DNA of 26,614 nt from JBDNBY01 sp039767595. Its GTDB lineage: Bacteria; Pseudomonadota; Alphaproteobacteria; Rhodobacterales; Rhodobacteraceae. The notes under the pieces were generated by a model. The model saw nothing but the letters and a program-made list of their open reading frames with translations, made no database searches and had not been told where the DNA came from. Position numbers and translations under genes: made by a program. Position 1 is the first letter of the stretch. Every line of letters starts with the position of its first letter. The DNA is taken from positions 1-26,614 of the forward strand of contig JBDNBY010000036.1 of the NCBI GenBank assembly GCA_039767595.1. Direction: 5' to 3'. Of this stretch, positions 1-8,806 are shown in pieces.

Positions 1-404
1 ACCCATCCGCCCGTGATCGAGGCACAGCGGGTACCGCCATCGGCCTGTAGGACGTCACAATCAATTGAAATTTGACGCTCGCCCAAAGCAGAGCGATCAA
101 TGCAGGCCCGCAGGCTGCGGCCAATGAGGCGTTGAATTTCGACCGTGCGGCCGCCTTGTTTGCCTGAGGCGGCCTCGCGGCGCATGCGCGACGATGTTGA
201 GCGCGGCAGCATGCCATATTCGGCCGTGACCCATCCGAGGCCAGAGCCCTTGATAAATGGGGGAACGCGCTCTTCGAGAGATGCTGTGCAAAGCACGTGC
301 GTGTCGCCCACTTTGATCAAACAGGATCCTTCGGCATGTTTAGAGACATTCGTCTCAATGGTGACAGTTCGCATTTCGTCCAGTGCTCGTCCTGAGGGGC
401 GCAT
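1..404 (-). CDS. rph: Ribonuclease PH, N-terminal part (cut by window edge)
   Basis: Phosphorolytic 3'-5' exoribonuclease that trims the 3' ends of tRNA precursors. The first 134 codons are visible, starting at the ATG read from 404. The start MRPSGRALDEMR, the stretch GGRTVEIQRLIGRSLRA and the segment CDVLQADGGTRCASITGG are typical of RNase PH. The reading frame stays open to the window edge, so the C-terminal 100 or so residues lie outside. It is divergent from hrcA, with about 120 bases between the two starts, an arrangement common in Rhodobacteraceae. Identification is firm; only the missing end prevents a check of intactness. Confidence 0.95.
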   Translation of the reverse strand, partial: MRPSGRALDEMRTVTIETNVSKHAEGSCLIKVGDTHVLCTASLEERVPPFIKGSGLGWVTAEYGMLPRSTSSRMRREAASGKQGGRTVEIQRLIGRSLRACIDRSALGERQISIDCDVLQADGGTRCASITGGW

Positions 405-427
405 GATAATTCCTTTCGTTTTGCCCC

Positions 428-455
428 CGTATAAATCATACCGGCCAAGGATCAA
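428..455 (-). promoter_or_regulatory. Possible rph promoter
   Basis: Reading the minus strand, TTGATC (455-450) is followed after 16 bases by TATACG (433-428), about 24 bases before the rph start codon. This is a modest match to a sigma-70 promoter and is the best candidate in the rph/hrcA gap. I saw no CIRCE element (TTAGCACTC-N9-GAGTGCTAA) here, so HrcA self-regulation is not supported by this gap. Confidence 0.25.
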
Positions 456-527
456 GCACTGTCACAGTTTGTTGACGGGCGTGTTGGTTATTGCGTCTGC
501 GCGCCATGCGCATATATTGTGCGGAAT

Positions 528-1598
528 ATGGAACATTCGGCAAAGCTTTTAGAGGAACTCAACGATCGATCGCGTATGATATTTCGCGGTATAGTTGAGT
601 CGTACCTTGATACCGGTGAGCCAATTGGATCGCGGACGCTTAGCCGTGACCTCCCGATCGCAGCCAGCGCCGCCACGATCCGAAATGTGATGCAAGACCT
701 TGAATATATGGGGCTTTTGGAAAGCCCTCATACCAGTGCAGGTCGGTTTCCGACCGATCTTGGCCTCAGGTTGTTTGTCGATGGGCTGCTGAATGTCACG
801 GATTTAGACCCTGATATGGAAAGCACGTTAACCAGTTCGGTGCGCAGTAACTCTGACCCCATCGATGAAAAGCTCAATAAAATCAGTGCCGCGCTCTCGA
901 TGATCTCAAAAACTGCGTCGTTGGTGATGTGCCCCAAACGCGAGGCGCCGCTCAAGCATATCGATTTCGTGTCCCTCAATCGAGAGCAGGCGATCGTTGT
1001 TTTGGTGTTTGCCGATGGGCATGTGGAAAACAGGCTGTTCAAGCCGCCCCCTGGGTCGATGGATAGTGTGTTTCGCGAGGCGGCCAATTTCCTTAATGCC
1101 CGCCTTGAGGGGCGCACCCTCTCAGATCTGCGCACCTTTATTTCCCAAGACATCACTGTGATGCGGCGCGACTTGGATGTTTTGACGCAGAGTTTGATCG
1201 AAGATGGCCTCGCCTCTTGGAGCTCTGAGGGCGCCGGTTATGACCGTTTGATCGTGCGCGGGCGTGCGCAATTGATCGAAGGGGGCTATAGCTCGGAAGA
1301 GCTGGAGCGAATCAAAGAGCTCTTTGACGACCTCGAACGGAAGAAGGATATCGCCGATTTTCTCGATTTAGTAGAAACTGGCGATGGTGTGCGTGTTTTT
1401 ATCGGCGCAGAAAACAAACTTTTTTCATTATCGGGTTCCTCTTTGATCGTAAGTCCTTATATGAACGCGGAGCGTAAAATTATCGGTGCGGTCGGGGTGA
1501 TTGGCCCCACGCGCATCAATTACGGGCGCATAGTGCCCATGGTAGATTACACAGCGCAATTGGTGGCAAAGCTGATTGCAGATCGAGGTGAGAGGTAG
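528..1598 (+). CDS. hrcA: Heat-inducible transcription repressor HrcA
   Basis: Repressor that binds CIRCE operators upstream of chaperonin genes and is kept active by GroEL. The N-terminal winged-helix region is clear (RSRMIFRGIVESYLDTGEPI, then IGSRTL and SAATIRNVMQDLE), followed by LESPHTSAGRFPTDLG, a hallmark of HrcA. The C-terminal part ends with GAVGVIGPTRINYGRIVPMV, also typical. I chose the ATG at 528 (356 residues), because it begins the family-like sequence MEHSAKLLEELNDRSR; an in-frame GTG at 519 is an alternative. It lies three bases upstream of grpE, so the two are almost certainly one transcript. A TTGG...CCAT pair near 484-507 faintly resembles a heat-shock sigma promoter, but the match is weak. 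Confidence 0.96.
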   Translation: MEHSAKLLEELNDRSRMIFRGIVESYLDTGEPIGSRTLSRDLPIAASAATIRNVMQDLEYMGLLESPHTSAGRFPTDLGLRLFVDGLLNVTDLDPDMESTLTSSVRSNSDPIDEKLNKISAALSMISKTASLVMCPKREAPLKHIDFVSLNREQAIVVLVFADGHVENRLFKPPPGSMDSVFREAANFLNARLEGRTLSDLRTFISQDITVMRRDLDVLTQSLIEDGLASWSSEGAGYDRLIVRGRAQLIEGGYSSEELERIKELFDDLERKKDIADFLDLVETGDGVRVFIGAENKLFSLSGSSLIVSPYMNAERKIIGAVGVIGPTRINYGRIVPMVDYTAQLVAKLIADRGER

Positions 1599-1601
1599 AG
1601 G

Positions 1602-2165
1602 ATGTCCGATCCTAAAAACGAAGAGTTTCTTGATGATATCGAAAATGCAGCTGCAGAAGAGAGTGCAGATGAGTTGATCGATATAACGGCAGAAGAGATT
1701 GAGCTAGACGAGCTGCGCGCCGAGCGTGATGCGCTTCAGGATAAATTCATGCGCGCCCTCGCGGATGCCGAAAACGCACGCAAGCGCGCCGACAAAGATC
1801 GTCGCGAGGCGGAAATGTACGGTGGCACGCGTTTGGCCCGAGATTTACTGCCGGTCTATGACAATCTCAGCCGCGCGTTGGCCGCGATGAACGAAGACGA
1901 GACAGCCTCGGCCAACGCCGCCCTTCTCGAGGGGGTGGAATTGACCCTGCGCGAGTTGACGAATGTCTTGAAAAAGCACGGCGTCACGCAAATTACACCG
2001 GCTGTGGGAGACAAATTTGATCCCGCACAGCACGAGGCGATGTTCGAGGCCCCCGTGCCTGGCACCAAAGCTGGCGAGATTATCCAAGTCTCGGCCGAGG
2101 GCTTTATGCTCTATGACCGTCTTTTGCGGCCTGCGCAGGTCGGGGTGTCGTCCTTTACGGGCTAG
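1602..2165 (+). CDS. grpE: Nucleotide exchange factor GrpE
   Basis: Co-chaperone that drives ADP release from DnaK in the heat-shock response. The 187-residue protein has the usual plan: an acidic, poorly ordered N-terminus, a long charged helical stretch (about residues 35-75, with DAENARKRADKDRREAE), and the C-terminal beta domain ending in GFMLYDRLLRPAQVGVSS. Its ATG follows the hrcA stop by three bases, with an AGAGG ribosome binding site inside the end of hrcA, which suggests coupled translation. Its last 11 bases overlap the end of mutS on the opposite strand. Length and motifs are normal for an alphaproteobacterial GrpE. Confidence 0.97.
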   Translation: MSDPKNEEFLDDIENAAAEESADELIDITAEEIELDELRAERDALQDKFMRALADAENARKRADKDRREAEMYGGTRLARDLLPVYDNLSRALAAMNEDETASANAALLEGVELTLRELTNVLKKHGVTQITPAVGDKFDPAQHEAMFEAPVPGTKAGEIIQVSAEGFMLYDRLLRPAQVGVSSFTG

Positions 2166-4776
2166 GCTTTCCAGCTGATCCCAGCAATGCCTTGAGCTTG
2201 TAGAGCGCGTCGAGCGCCTCTCGCGGGCTCAGGGTGTCTGGGTCGATATCTGAAAGACGGGTCTCAATGAGGCTGGGCGCTTGGATAGCGGGCACTTTGG
2301 TGGCGGCATATTCAAACAATCCAAAATCGCGGCTGCTCTGGGCGCCGCTAGATTCGAGGCGCACCAGAATCTCTTGCGCACGTTCGATTGCGCTGCGCGG
2401 CAGGCCAGCCAACTGCGCCACATGCACCCCATAGGAATGCGCGCTGGCCCCGTCAATAATTTCAAAGCGAAAGCGAATATCGCCATCTTTTTCCGATACG
2501 GCCACGGTCACGTTCTTGGCTTTTTTCAACTGATCCGCCAAATCCGTCATCTCGTGGTAATGCGTGGCGAACAAAGCGCGACATTTATTAACTTCGTGTA
2601 AATATTCAAAGGTCGCCCATGCAATGGACAGCCCATCATAGGTCGAGGTGCCGCGCCCAATCTCATCGAGGATCACAAAAGACCGTTCATCTGATTGATT
2701 GAGGATGGCGGCCGTCTCGACCATTTCCACCATAAAGGTCGATTGCCCGCGGGCAAGATTGTCGGACGCCCCGACACGCGAAAACAAGGATGAAACGAGG
2801 CCGATCTGCGCAGATTGAGCCGGAACATAGCTGCCCATTTGGGCAAGAATGACGATCACGGCATTTTGGCGCAAAAACGTTGATTTACCCGCCATGTTTG
2901 GCCCCGTCACGAGCCAGAGGTTTTGAGCGCTTAAATCACAATGATTGGCAACGAATGAGGCGCCCTCGCGTTCTAATAACGACTGCTCCACCACTGGGTG
3001 ACGCCCCCCTTGGATCGTTAAGGTCAGGCTGTCATCCACAGCGGGGCAGCACCAGTTTTGCCGCTGCGCCACATGTGCCAAACTCGCATCAACATCCAAA
3101 GTTGCGAGTGCTTGGGCAATATCATTGAGCGCGGCCAACCCTTCGAGCACCGCCTCCGTCAGGGCCGAGAAGTGAGCTGCCTCAAGCGTGAGGGCCTTGC
3201 TCTCGGCCTCGACCAAATCGGATTGTAGGGCCGTCAGTTCGGCGGATGTAAAGCGAACTTGATTGGCAGTGGTTTGGCGATGAATAAAGGTCTGTGCCAA
3301 CTCGTCTGACATCATCGTCTTGGCATGTGTGGCAGGCGTTTCAATGAAATAACCCAGAACATTGTTATGTTTGATCTTCAACGCAGTGATCCCAGTGAGG
3401 TCACTGTATTGGCTTTGCAGCTGCGCCATATGCCCGCGGCCGTCGCGCTGCAAGCTGCGCAGTCGATCAAGCTCGGTATCATAGCCTTCGCGAATAAAGC
3501 GCCCGTCGCGCGCCAAAACCGGCAGGTCATCTTCTAAGGCGCGCCCAAGCTCTTGGGCCAACGGCGTGGTGGTCTGGACCGCGTGGGTCAGATCGGATGT
3601 GCCATAGACTGCCTGATGCAGTTCGCGCAAATCTTGGGCACAGACGAGGGATTTGAGAATGTTCCCTAGATCACGCGGACCGGCCTGACCCATCGTCACC
3701 CGCGAGACGGCGCGCGAGAGGTCTGGGCATTTGCGCAGCGTGTCGCGCAAGCCATCTCGACCGTGCGGATTTTGGAAAAACGCTGTGATTGCCGCTTGGC
3801 GCCCATGAATGGACGACAGGTCAAGCGACGGATTGGTCAAGCGATAGCGCAACAGACGCGCGCCGCCCGCTGTCACAGTGTGATCCAAAATAGACAGAAG
3901 GGATCCCTTGCGCTGCCCCTCCAGAGTTTGGGTCAATTCCAAATTGCGCCGTGTGGCGGCGTCGATGAACATGCGCCGCTGCTCCAAATGTCGACGAGGG
4001 CGGGACAGCTGGGGCGCGCTTGATTGAAAAGTCGTCTCTAAATAGGCCAAAATCCGCGCTACGGCGATATGTTCGGCCGGCGTCAGCGCACCAAGCCCCT
4101 CTAGCGTTTGAACGTTGAAATAGCCCTGAACATAGCCGTCGACATCTGAGGGGATATCATCATGGGCCACTGTGGTCATCGAGGTGTTCAGATGTTCTGT
4201 CGCATTGTGGAGCTCTTGGATCATATCCTCCGGCACCACAAATTCACGCGGGGCGATGCGCGCCAGATCATGGCCAAGGCGCACAAATGGTACAGTTTGC
4301 ACTTCCAATTCGCCGGTCGAGGCATCACACCACGCCAAGGCATAGCTGCCCTTGTGGTGGGAAATGGCGCACAGATAGTTGTTTTGCTTGGCATCCAAAA
4401 GCGCATCTTCCGCCAGAGTACCAGGCGTGACCAGTCGGACGACATCGCGTTTGACGACGGCTTTGTAGCCACGCTTTTTCGCCTCGGCGGGGGATTCAAG
4501 CTGTTCGCAAATTGCCACGCGAAACCCTTGTTGGATTAGGGACAAAAGGTATTGTTCCGACGAATGATGCGGCACGCCGCACATGGCGATATCCTCGCCC
4601 TCGTGCTTGCCGCGTTTGGTGAGGGCAATATTGAGCGCTTCGGCGGCGGCCACGGCATCGTCAAAAAACAGCTCATAGAAATCACCCATGCGATAAAACA
4701 ATAGCGCATCTGGATAGCGTGCTTTGATCTCTAAATACTGTGCCATCATCGGCGTGACGGTGGACGAACTGGACAT
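2155..4776 (-). CDS. mutS: DNA mismatch repair protein MutS
   Basis: Mismatch-recognition ATPase that starts post-replicative repair with MutL. The 873-residue protein is full length. The mismatch-binding Phe-X-Glu motif is at F33-Y34-E35 within GDFYELFFDDA. The ABC-type ATPase domain has a Walker A GPNMAGKST at 625-633, then the Walker B stretch FVILDEIGRGTSTYDG and FATHYHEMT. The start is supported by a strong GGAGGG ribosome binding site five bases upstream. The C-terminal tail after the ATPase domain (SPREALDALYKLKALL) matches the small C-terminal oligomerisation motif. It converges on grpE with an 11-base overlap. No sign of disruption. Confidence 0.98.
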   Translation of the reverse strand: MSSSSTVTPMMAQYLEIKARYPDALLFYRMGDFYELFFDDAVAAAEALNIALTKRGKHEGEDIAMCGVPHHSSEQYLLSLIQQGFRVAICEQLESPAEAKKRGYKAVVKRDVVRLVTPGTLAEDALLDAKQNNYLCAISHHKGSYALAWCDASTGELEVQTVPFVRLGHDLARIAPREFVVPEDMIQELHNATEHLNTSMTTVAHDDIPSDVDGYVQGYFNVQTLEGLGALTPAEHIAVARILAYLETTFQSSAPQLSRPRRHLEQRRMFIDAATRRNLELTQTLEGQRKGSLLSILDHTVTAGGARLLRYRLTNPSLDLSSIHGRQAAITAFFQNPHGRDGLRDTLRKCPDLSRAVSRVTMGQAGPRDLGNILKSLVCAQDLRELHQAVYGTSDLTHAVQTTTPLAQELGRALEDDLPVLARDGRFIREGYDTELDRLRSLQRDGRGHMAQLQSQYSDLTGITALKIKHNNVLGYFIETPATHAKTMMSDELAQTFIHRQTTANQVRFTSAELTALQSDLVEAESKALTLEAAHFSALTEAVLEGLAALNDIAQALATLDVDASLAHVAQRQNWCCPAVDDSLTLTIQGGRHPVVEQSLLEREGASFVANHCDLSAQNLWLVTGPNMAGKSTFLRQNAVIVILAQMGSYVPAQSAQIGLVSSLFSRVGASDNLARGQSTFMVEMVETAAILNQSDERSFVILDEIGRGTSTYDGLSIAWATFEYLHEVNKCRALFATHYHEMTDLADQLKKAKNVTVAVSEKDGDIRFRFEIIDGASAHSYGVHVAQLAGLPRSAIERAQEILVRLESSGAQSSRDFGLFEYAATKVPAIQAPSLIETRLSDIDPDTLSPREALDALYKLKALLGSAGKPSP

Positions 4777-4875
4777 CTGCCCTCCAATTGGTTTTTGTAG
4801 TGCATACTGGTCAGCGAGACCGAGGAAAAGTAAAATCCTCTTTCGTCTTATGTAATCTCATCCAAGGAGCGGCCC

Positions 4876-5766
4876 ATGACCGTCTACAATTTAGGCTCTA
4901 TCAACGTCGACCAATTTTGGCATGTTCCAACATTACCGCGCCCTGGGGAAACTCTGGTGGCGACCGATCTATTGGTTGGGTTGGGCGGCAAGGGGCTCAA
5001 TATGTCTGCGGCCTTGGCGCGGGCAGGAGGCTCTGTGTTGCATATCGGGGCCATCGGCATAGATGGTGATCGTGTAATTAAGAAAATGGCCAAGTGGAAA
5101 CTTTCCACGGAATATATCGAGCGCGTGCAGCACCCCACAGGTACCGCATTTGTAATGATAGAGGCCGCGGGTGAAAATATGATTCTTATTTTGCCCGGGG
5201 CTAATATGCACATCTCGAATAGCATGATTGACGCGGCTCTGGATTATGCAAAGCCGACCGATTGGCTCTTGATGCAAAACGAAACAAATGGGCATCGTCA
5301 TGCAATTAAGCGGGCACGTGCGATTGGAATGAAGATTGCCTACGCCGCAGCCCCGTTTGACGCAGATCGTGTCAAGGAAGTCCTGCCACATATCGACCTT
5401 TTGTTCCTCAATGAAATTGAGGCCGAGCAATTGACTCATGCCATTGGCCGTGCCCCGACGACATTAGACGTGCCACACGTTGTGATGACTATGGGTCCCA
5501 AAGGGGCGCGATGCTTTGACAACACGGCAGGCACCTATGTCGATATCAATGCCCCGAGCGTCACGGCGGTGGACACCACTGGCGCAGGGGACACATTCAC
5601 CGGCTACGCGATGGCGGCGCTCGATCGCGGGGAATCGATCGAAGATGCCGCGGAACAAGCGATTTGGGCAGGTAGCCTGATGGTCACAAAAAATGGCACT
5701 GCGGATGCGATCCCCAGTGCCAGTGAAGTTCAGCGTTTCAAAGACGATTACTTAACGCGGCGTTGA
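4876..5766 (+). CDS. PfkB-family carbohydrate kinase (ribokinase-like)
   Basis: ATP-dependent sugar or nucleoside kinase of the ribokinase/PfkB fold. The substrate-binding signature GGKGLN lies at 37-42 and the C-terminal signature DTTGAGDTF at 233-241, with D239 as the expected catalytic base. The N-terminus (NLGSINVDQF) is also ribokinase-like. An AAGGAG ribosome binding site precedes the ATG by six bases. At 296 residues it is of normal length. No sugar transporter or regulator is adjacent, so the substrate cannot be read from context: ribose is the default guess from the GGKG motif, but the second residue group (LNMSAALARAG rather than the usual ANQAVAAARLG) is not diagnostic. The last 19 bases overlap the convergent argG. 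Confidence 0.88.
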   Translation: MTVYNLGSINVDQFWHVPTLPRPGETLVATDLLVGLGGKGLNMSAALARAGGSVLHIGAIGIDGDRVIKKMAKWKLSTEYIERVQHPTGTAFVMIEAAGENMILILPGANMHISNSMIDAALDYAKPTDWLLMQNETNGHRHAIKRARAIGMKIAYAAAPFDADRVKEVLPHIDLLFLNEIEAEQLTHAIGRAPTTLDVPHVVMTMGPKGARCFDNTAGTYVDINAPSVTAVDTTGAGDTFTGYAMAALDRGESIEDAAEQAIWAGSLMVTKNGTADAIPSASEVQRFKDDYLTRR

Positions 5767-6971
5767 CGCGCGGCCAAAAGCTTGAGGCGCAGCGCATTGA
5801 GCTGAATAAAGCCTGCTGCATCCTTTTGATCATAGGCGCCCGCGTCATCTTCGAAGGTGACATGTGCCTCTGAATAGAGGCTATAGTCTGACCAGCGGCC
5901 GACTGTGCGCACGGACCCTTTGTACAGTTTGAGGCGCACTGTGCCTGTGACAAACTCTTGGCTTTTGTCGATCAGTGCCTGCAGCATTTCACGCTCTGGG
6001 CTGTACCAAAAGCCGTTATAGATCAGCTCTGCGTATTTTGGCATAATCTCATCTTTGAGGTGCGCGGCACCGCGATCAAGTGTGATTTGCTCAATTCCAC
6101 GATGCGCCTCGAGCAAGATCGTGCCACCAGGCGTCTCGTAAATGCCCCGAGATTTCATCCCAACAAAGCGCCCCTCAACGAGGTCGAGCCGGCCTACACC
6201 GTGGCGTCCGCCGTATTCGTTAAGCTTGGTTAGCACAGTTGCCGGTGACATCGCCTCGCCGTTAATGCTCACGGCATCGCCGCGCTCAAAACCGATTTCG
6301 ATATATTCGGGCGTCTCAGGCGCATCTTCGGGATGAACAGAGCGTTGATACACGTAATCGGGGGCCTCTTGCGCAGGATCCTCGAGGACTTTGCCCTCTG
6401 ACGAGGTGTGCAACAAGTTTGCGTCCACGGAAAACGGTGCTTCGCCGCGCTTGTCCTTGGCGATTGGGATTTGATGCTCTTCGGCGAAGGCGATCAATTT
6501 GGTGCGAGATGATAGATCCCACTCACGCCATGGGGCGATGACCTTGATATCAGGGTTCAACGCATAGGCCGAGAGTTCAAAGCGCACTTGGTCATTGCCT
6601 TTGCCTGTGGCGCCGTGGGCCACCGCGTCTGCGCCCGTGGCCGCCGCGATTTCAACCAAACGCTTGGAAATTAGAGGGCGGGCAATCGATGTACCCAGCA
6701 AATACAGCCCCTCATAAACTGCATTCGCGCGGAACATTGGGAATACGAAATCACGCACAAATTCCTCGCGGACGTCTTCGATATGGATGTTTTCGGGCTT
6801 AATTCCCAACAGCTCTGCCTTTTGGCGGGCGGGATCCAGCTCTTCGCCTTGGCCCAGATCAGCGGTAAATGTGACCACTTCACAGCCGTATTCGGTCTGA
6901 AGCCATTTAAGGATAATTGACGTATCAAGACCGCCTGAATAGGCCAAGACAACTTTTTTTGGTGCGGACAT
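5748..6971 (-). CDS. argG: Argininosuccinate synthase
   Basis: Catalyses ATP-dependent joining of citrulline and aspartate, the penultimate step of arginine synthesis, in the cytoplasm. The N-terminal PP-loop SGGLDTS is at residues 12-18. Other family stretches include GTSIARPLI, AHGATGKGNDQVRFE and GRNVFVGMKSRGIYETPGG-like sequence (seen here as EGRFVGMKSRGIYETPGG). I start it at the ATG at 6971 (407 residues), which has a GAAGGTG ribosome binding site; an upstream in-frame ATG at 7049 would add 26 residues with no family resemblance. It is divergent from ilvA with about 100 bases between starts. Confidence 0.97.
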   Translation of the reverse strand: MSAPKKVVLAYSGGLDTSIILKWLQTEYGCEVVTFTADLGQGEELDPARQKAELLGIKPENIHIEDVREEFVRDFVFPMFRANAVYEGLYLLGTSIARPLISKRLVEIAAATGADAVAHGATGKGNDQVRFELSAYALNPDIKVIAPWREWDLSSRTKLIAFAEEHQIPIAKDKRGEAPFSVDANLLHTSSEGKVLEDPAQEAPDYVYQRSVHPEDAPETPEYIEIGFERGDAVSINGEAMSPATVLTKLNEYGGRHGVGRLDLVEGRFVGMKSRGIYETPGGTILLEAHRGIEQITLDRGAAHLKDEIMPKYAELIYNGFWYSPEREMLQALIDKSQEFVTGTVRLKLYKGSVRTVGRWSDYSLYSEAHVTFEDDAGAYDQKDAAGFIQLNALRLKLLAARQRRVK

Positions 6972-7074
6972 GTGTTTCACCTTCTTTTGAATTTGTGGCG
7001 TCCTACCGTCTTTTTGAGGGCGCGGCAAGATGGCGCTCTTGCTTAACACCTGAGTGTCGTGCAGTGCTATGGCT

Positions 7075-8301
7075 ATGACAGAGTTTAAATTACAGGCCCA
7101 AGCGGCCGAAACATCCCTCCGGACGGTGTTTGAAGCAACCCCGCTCCAACATAACGCCTATCTCAGTGCGCTCTATGATGCCGACATTTGGCTCAAGCGA
7201 GAGGACCTGACGCCAGTGCGATCCTATAAATTGCGCGGTGCTTACAACGCCATGCGCAAACAGCTGGATCACGATCATTTTGTTGCGGCCAGTGCGGGCA
7301 ATCACGCCCAAGGCGTTGCCTTTATGTGTGCCCATCTTGGGGTCAAAGGCACAATTTTTATGCCAGTGACCACGCCGCAGCAAAAAATCAGCAAGACTAA
7401 GATGTTCGGTGGAACTTGGGTCGAAGTCCGCCTCGTGGGGGATTATTTCGATGAAACATTGAGCGCGGCACAAGAGATGTGTCGCCAAAGCGGAGCGCAT
7501 TTTCTATCACCCTTTGATGACGCCGATGTCATCGAGGGGCAGGCGACTGTGGCCGTTGAAATCGAGCAGGCACTGGGTCAAGCCGCTGATGTGACTGTAT
7601 TTCCAGTTGGTGGGGGTGGACTCGGCTCTGGTTTGGTGAGTTATTTTAAGAATTCCACGGAATATTTTGCGATTGAGCCATCGGGTGGCGCTTGCTTGGC
7701 GGCCGCACTGGCCGCCGGCGAACCTGTTGCATTGCCGCATGTGGATACGTTTGCCGATGGCGCTGCCGTTGGGCGAATTGGTTTCAAAACATTTGAATGT
7801 TTAAAGAATATCCCACCAAATCGGGCACTTTTCGTTAACGAAGATCGCTTGTGTACAACTCTTCTCGACATGCTCAATGTTGAGGGCGTCGTGCTAGAGC
7901 CGTCTGGTGCCTTAGCCATTGATGCCCTCAAAGATATCCAAGACGAGATCCGCGGCAAAACAGTTGTTTGCATTACATCGGGCGGCAATTTTGATTTTGA
8001 ACGCCTACCGGAAGTCAAAGAACGCGCCCAAAAATACCTCGGCGTTAAGAAATATTTTGTCCTCCGCATGCCGCAGCGCCCAGGCGCGCTGCGTGATTTT
8101 TTGCAAATGCTGGGTCCTGACGATGACATCGCACGGTTTGAATATCTCAAAAAATCGGCGCGCAATTTTGGTACGGTGCTGATCGGGATTGAGACGAGTG
8201 ATTCGAAAAACTTTGAGGATTTGTTTGAAAAAATAAATGCAGCTGGCTTTGCCTATGAGGACATCACGAATGATCCAATTTTAGGGCAATTCCTCATTTA
8301 A
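7075..8301 (+). CDS. ilvA: Threonine ammonia-lyase (threonine deaminase), IlvA
   Basis: PLP enzyme converting threonine to 2-oxobutyrate, the first step of isoleucine synthesis. The PLP lysine is K52 in SYKLRGAYN; the phosphate-binding loop GGGGLGSG follows after FPV. The C-terminal part (FVLRMPQRPGALRDFLQMLG, then FGTVLIGIE) is the single ACT-like regulatory domain, so this is the shorter biosynthetic, allosterically controlled form. The start is uncertain by a few codons: GTG 7054, ATG 7069 and ATG 7075 are in frame. I prefer 7075 (408 residues) because the family sequence begins MTEF. No strong ribosome binding site is visible. It is the last housekeeping gene before the AT-rich island. 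Confidence 0.95.
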   Translation: MTEFKLQAQAAETSLRTVFEATPLQHNAYLSALYDADIWLKREDLTPVRSYKLRGAYNAMRKQLDHDHFVAASAGNHAQGVAFMCAHLGVKGTIFMPVTTPQQKISKTKMFGGTWVEVRLVGDYFDETLSAAQEMCRQSGAHFLSPFDDADVIEGQATVAVEIEQALGQAADVTVFPVGGGGLGSGLVSYFKNSTEYFAIEPSGGACLAAALAAGEPVALPHVDTFADGAAVGRIGFKTFECLKNIPPNRALFVNEDRLCTTLLDMLNVEGVVLEPSGALAIDALKDIQDEIRGKTVVCITSGGNFDFERLPEVKERAQKYLGVKKYFVLRMPQRPGALRDFLQMLGPDDDIARFEYLKKSARNFGTVLIGIETSDSKNFEDLFEKINAAGFAYEDITNDPILGQFLI

Positions 8302-8806
8302 ATTAAGAAAATCATTTATTTCTCGTTAGCCCCCTACGTTGAAAATATCTCTATAACGGTACATTATTATGCTAACATATTGGATTTTTCGGTATAATAA
8401 ATAGGCTATATCCGAAACTTAATTTTACGAGGCTGTATTTATTGACGTTTATTGTCACGATCTCCGCGAGGAGTTTGCCCAATACACGTGATACTCTGTT
8501 TGAAGAGCACAATTCGGGTTAGCGCTAATATCTGACATATCTGTCCTTAAAAACATTTTTTAATAATATTGGCTCAATGGCCCGTTTCAATCAATTTAGT
8601 TAATTCCTACCAATTCGTTTTTGGTGTCGATTGGCAAAAGTTACATTTTATAACTGAGTCTTTTAGTTGAAATTTCTGCGCAATTTAATATCTATAACAA
8701 TATTTAAAAACATTATGTCAAAGTTTTTACTACTCCAGGTTACAGCGTTTTATGAACGCTAATGGGTGCCAAAATGAATGAAATTGTATTGACTGATGAT
8801 AAAAAA
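8302..8806. other. Gene-free AT-rich stretch after ilvA
   Basis: About 500 bases with no convincing gene on either strand. It contains an imperfect inverted repeat at 8388-8416 (TTCGGTATA / TATATCCGAA, one bulged base), which could end the ilvA transcript although no T-run follows. A perfect TATAAT (8393-8398) lies inside it without a good -35. A small hairpin at 8744-8760 (AGCGTT / AACGCT, five-base loop) lies about 50 bases beyond the end of the minus-strand gene and could be its weak terminator. Confidence 0.4.

Noticed and set aside
405..527. CIRCE operator upstream of hrcA
   Set aside because: No TTAGCACTC-N9-GAGTGCTAA pair; only a stray AGCACT at 455-460.
4818..4843. GAGGA/TCCTC hairpin between mutS and the kinase as a regulatory element
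   Set aside because: Only five base pairs, with no supporting context.
6972..7049. Longer argG start at 7049
   Set aside because: The added residues have no family resemblance and the ATG at 6971 has a good ribosome binding site.
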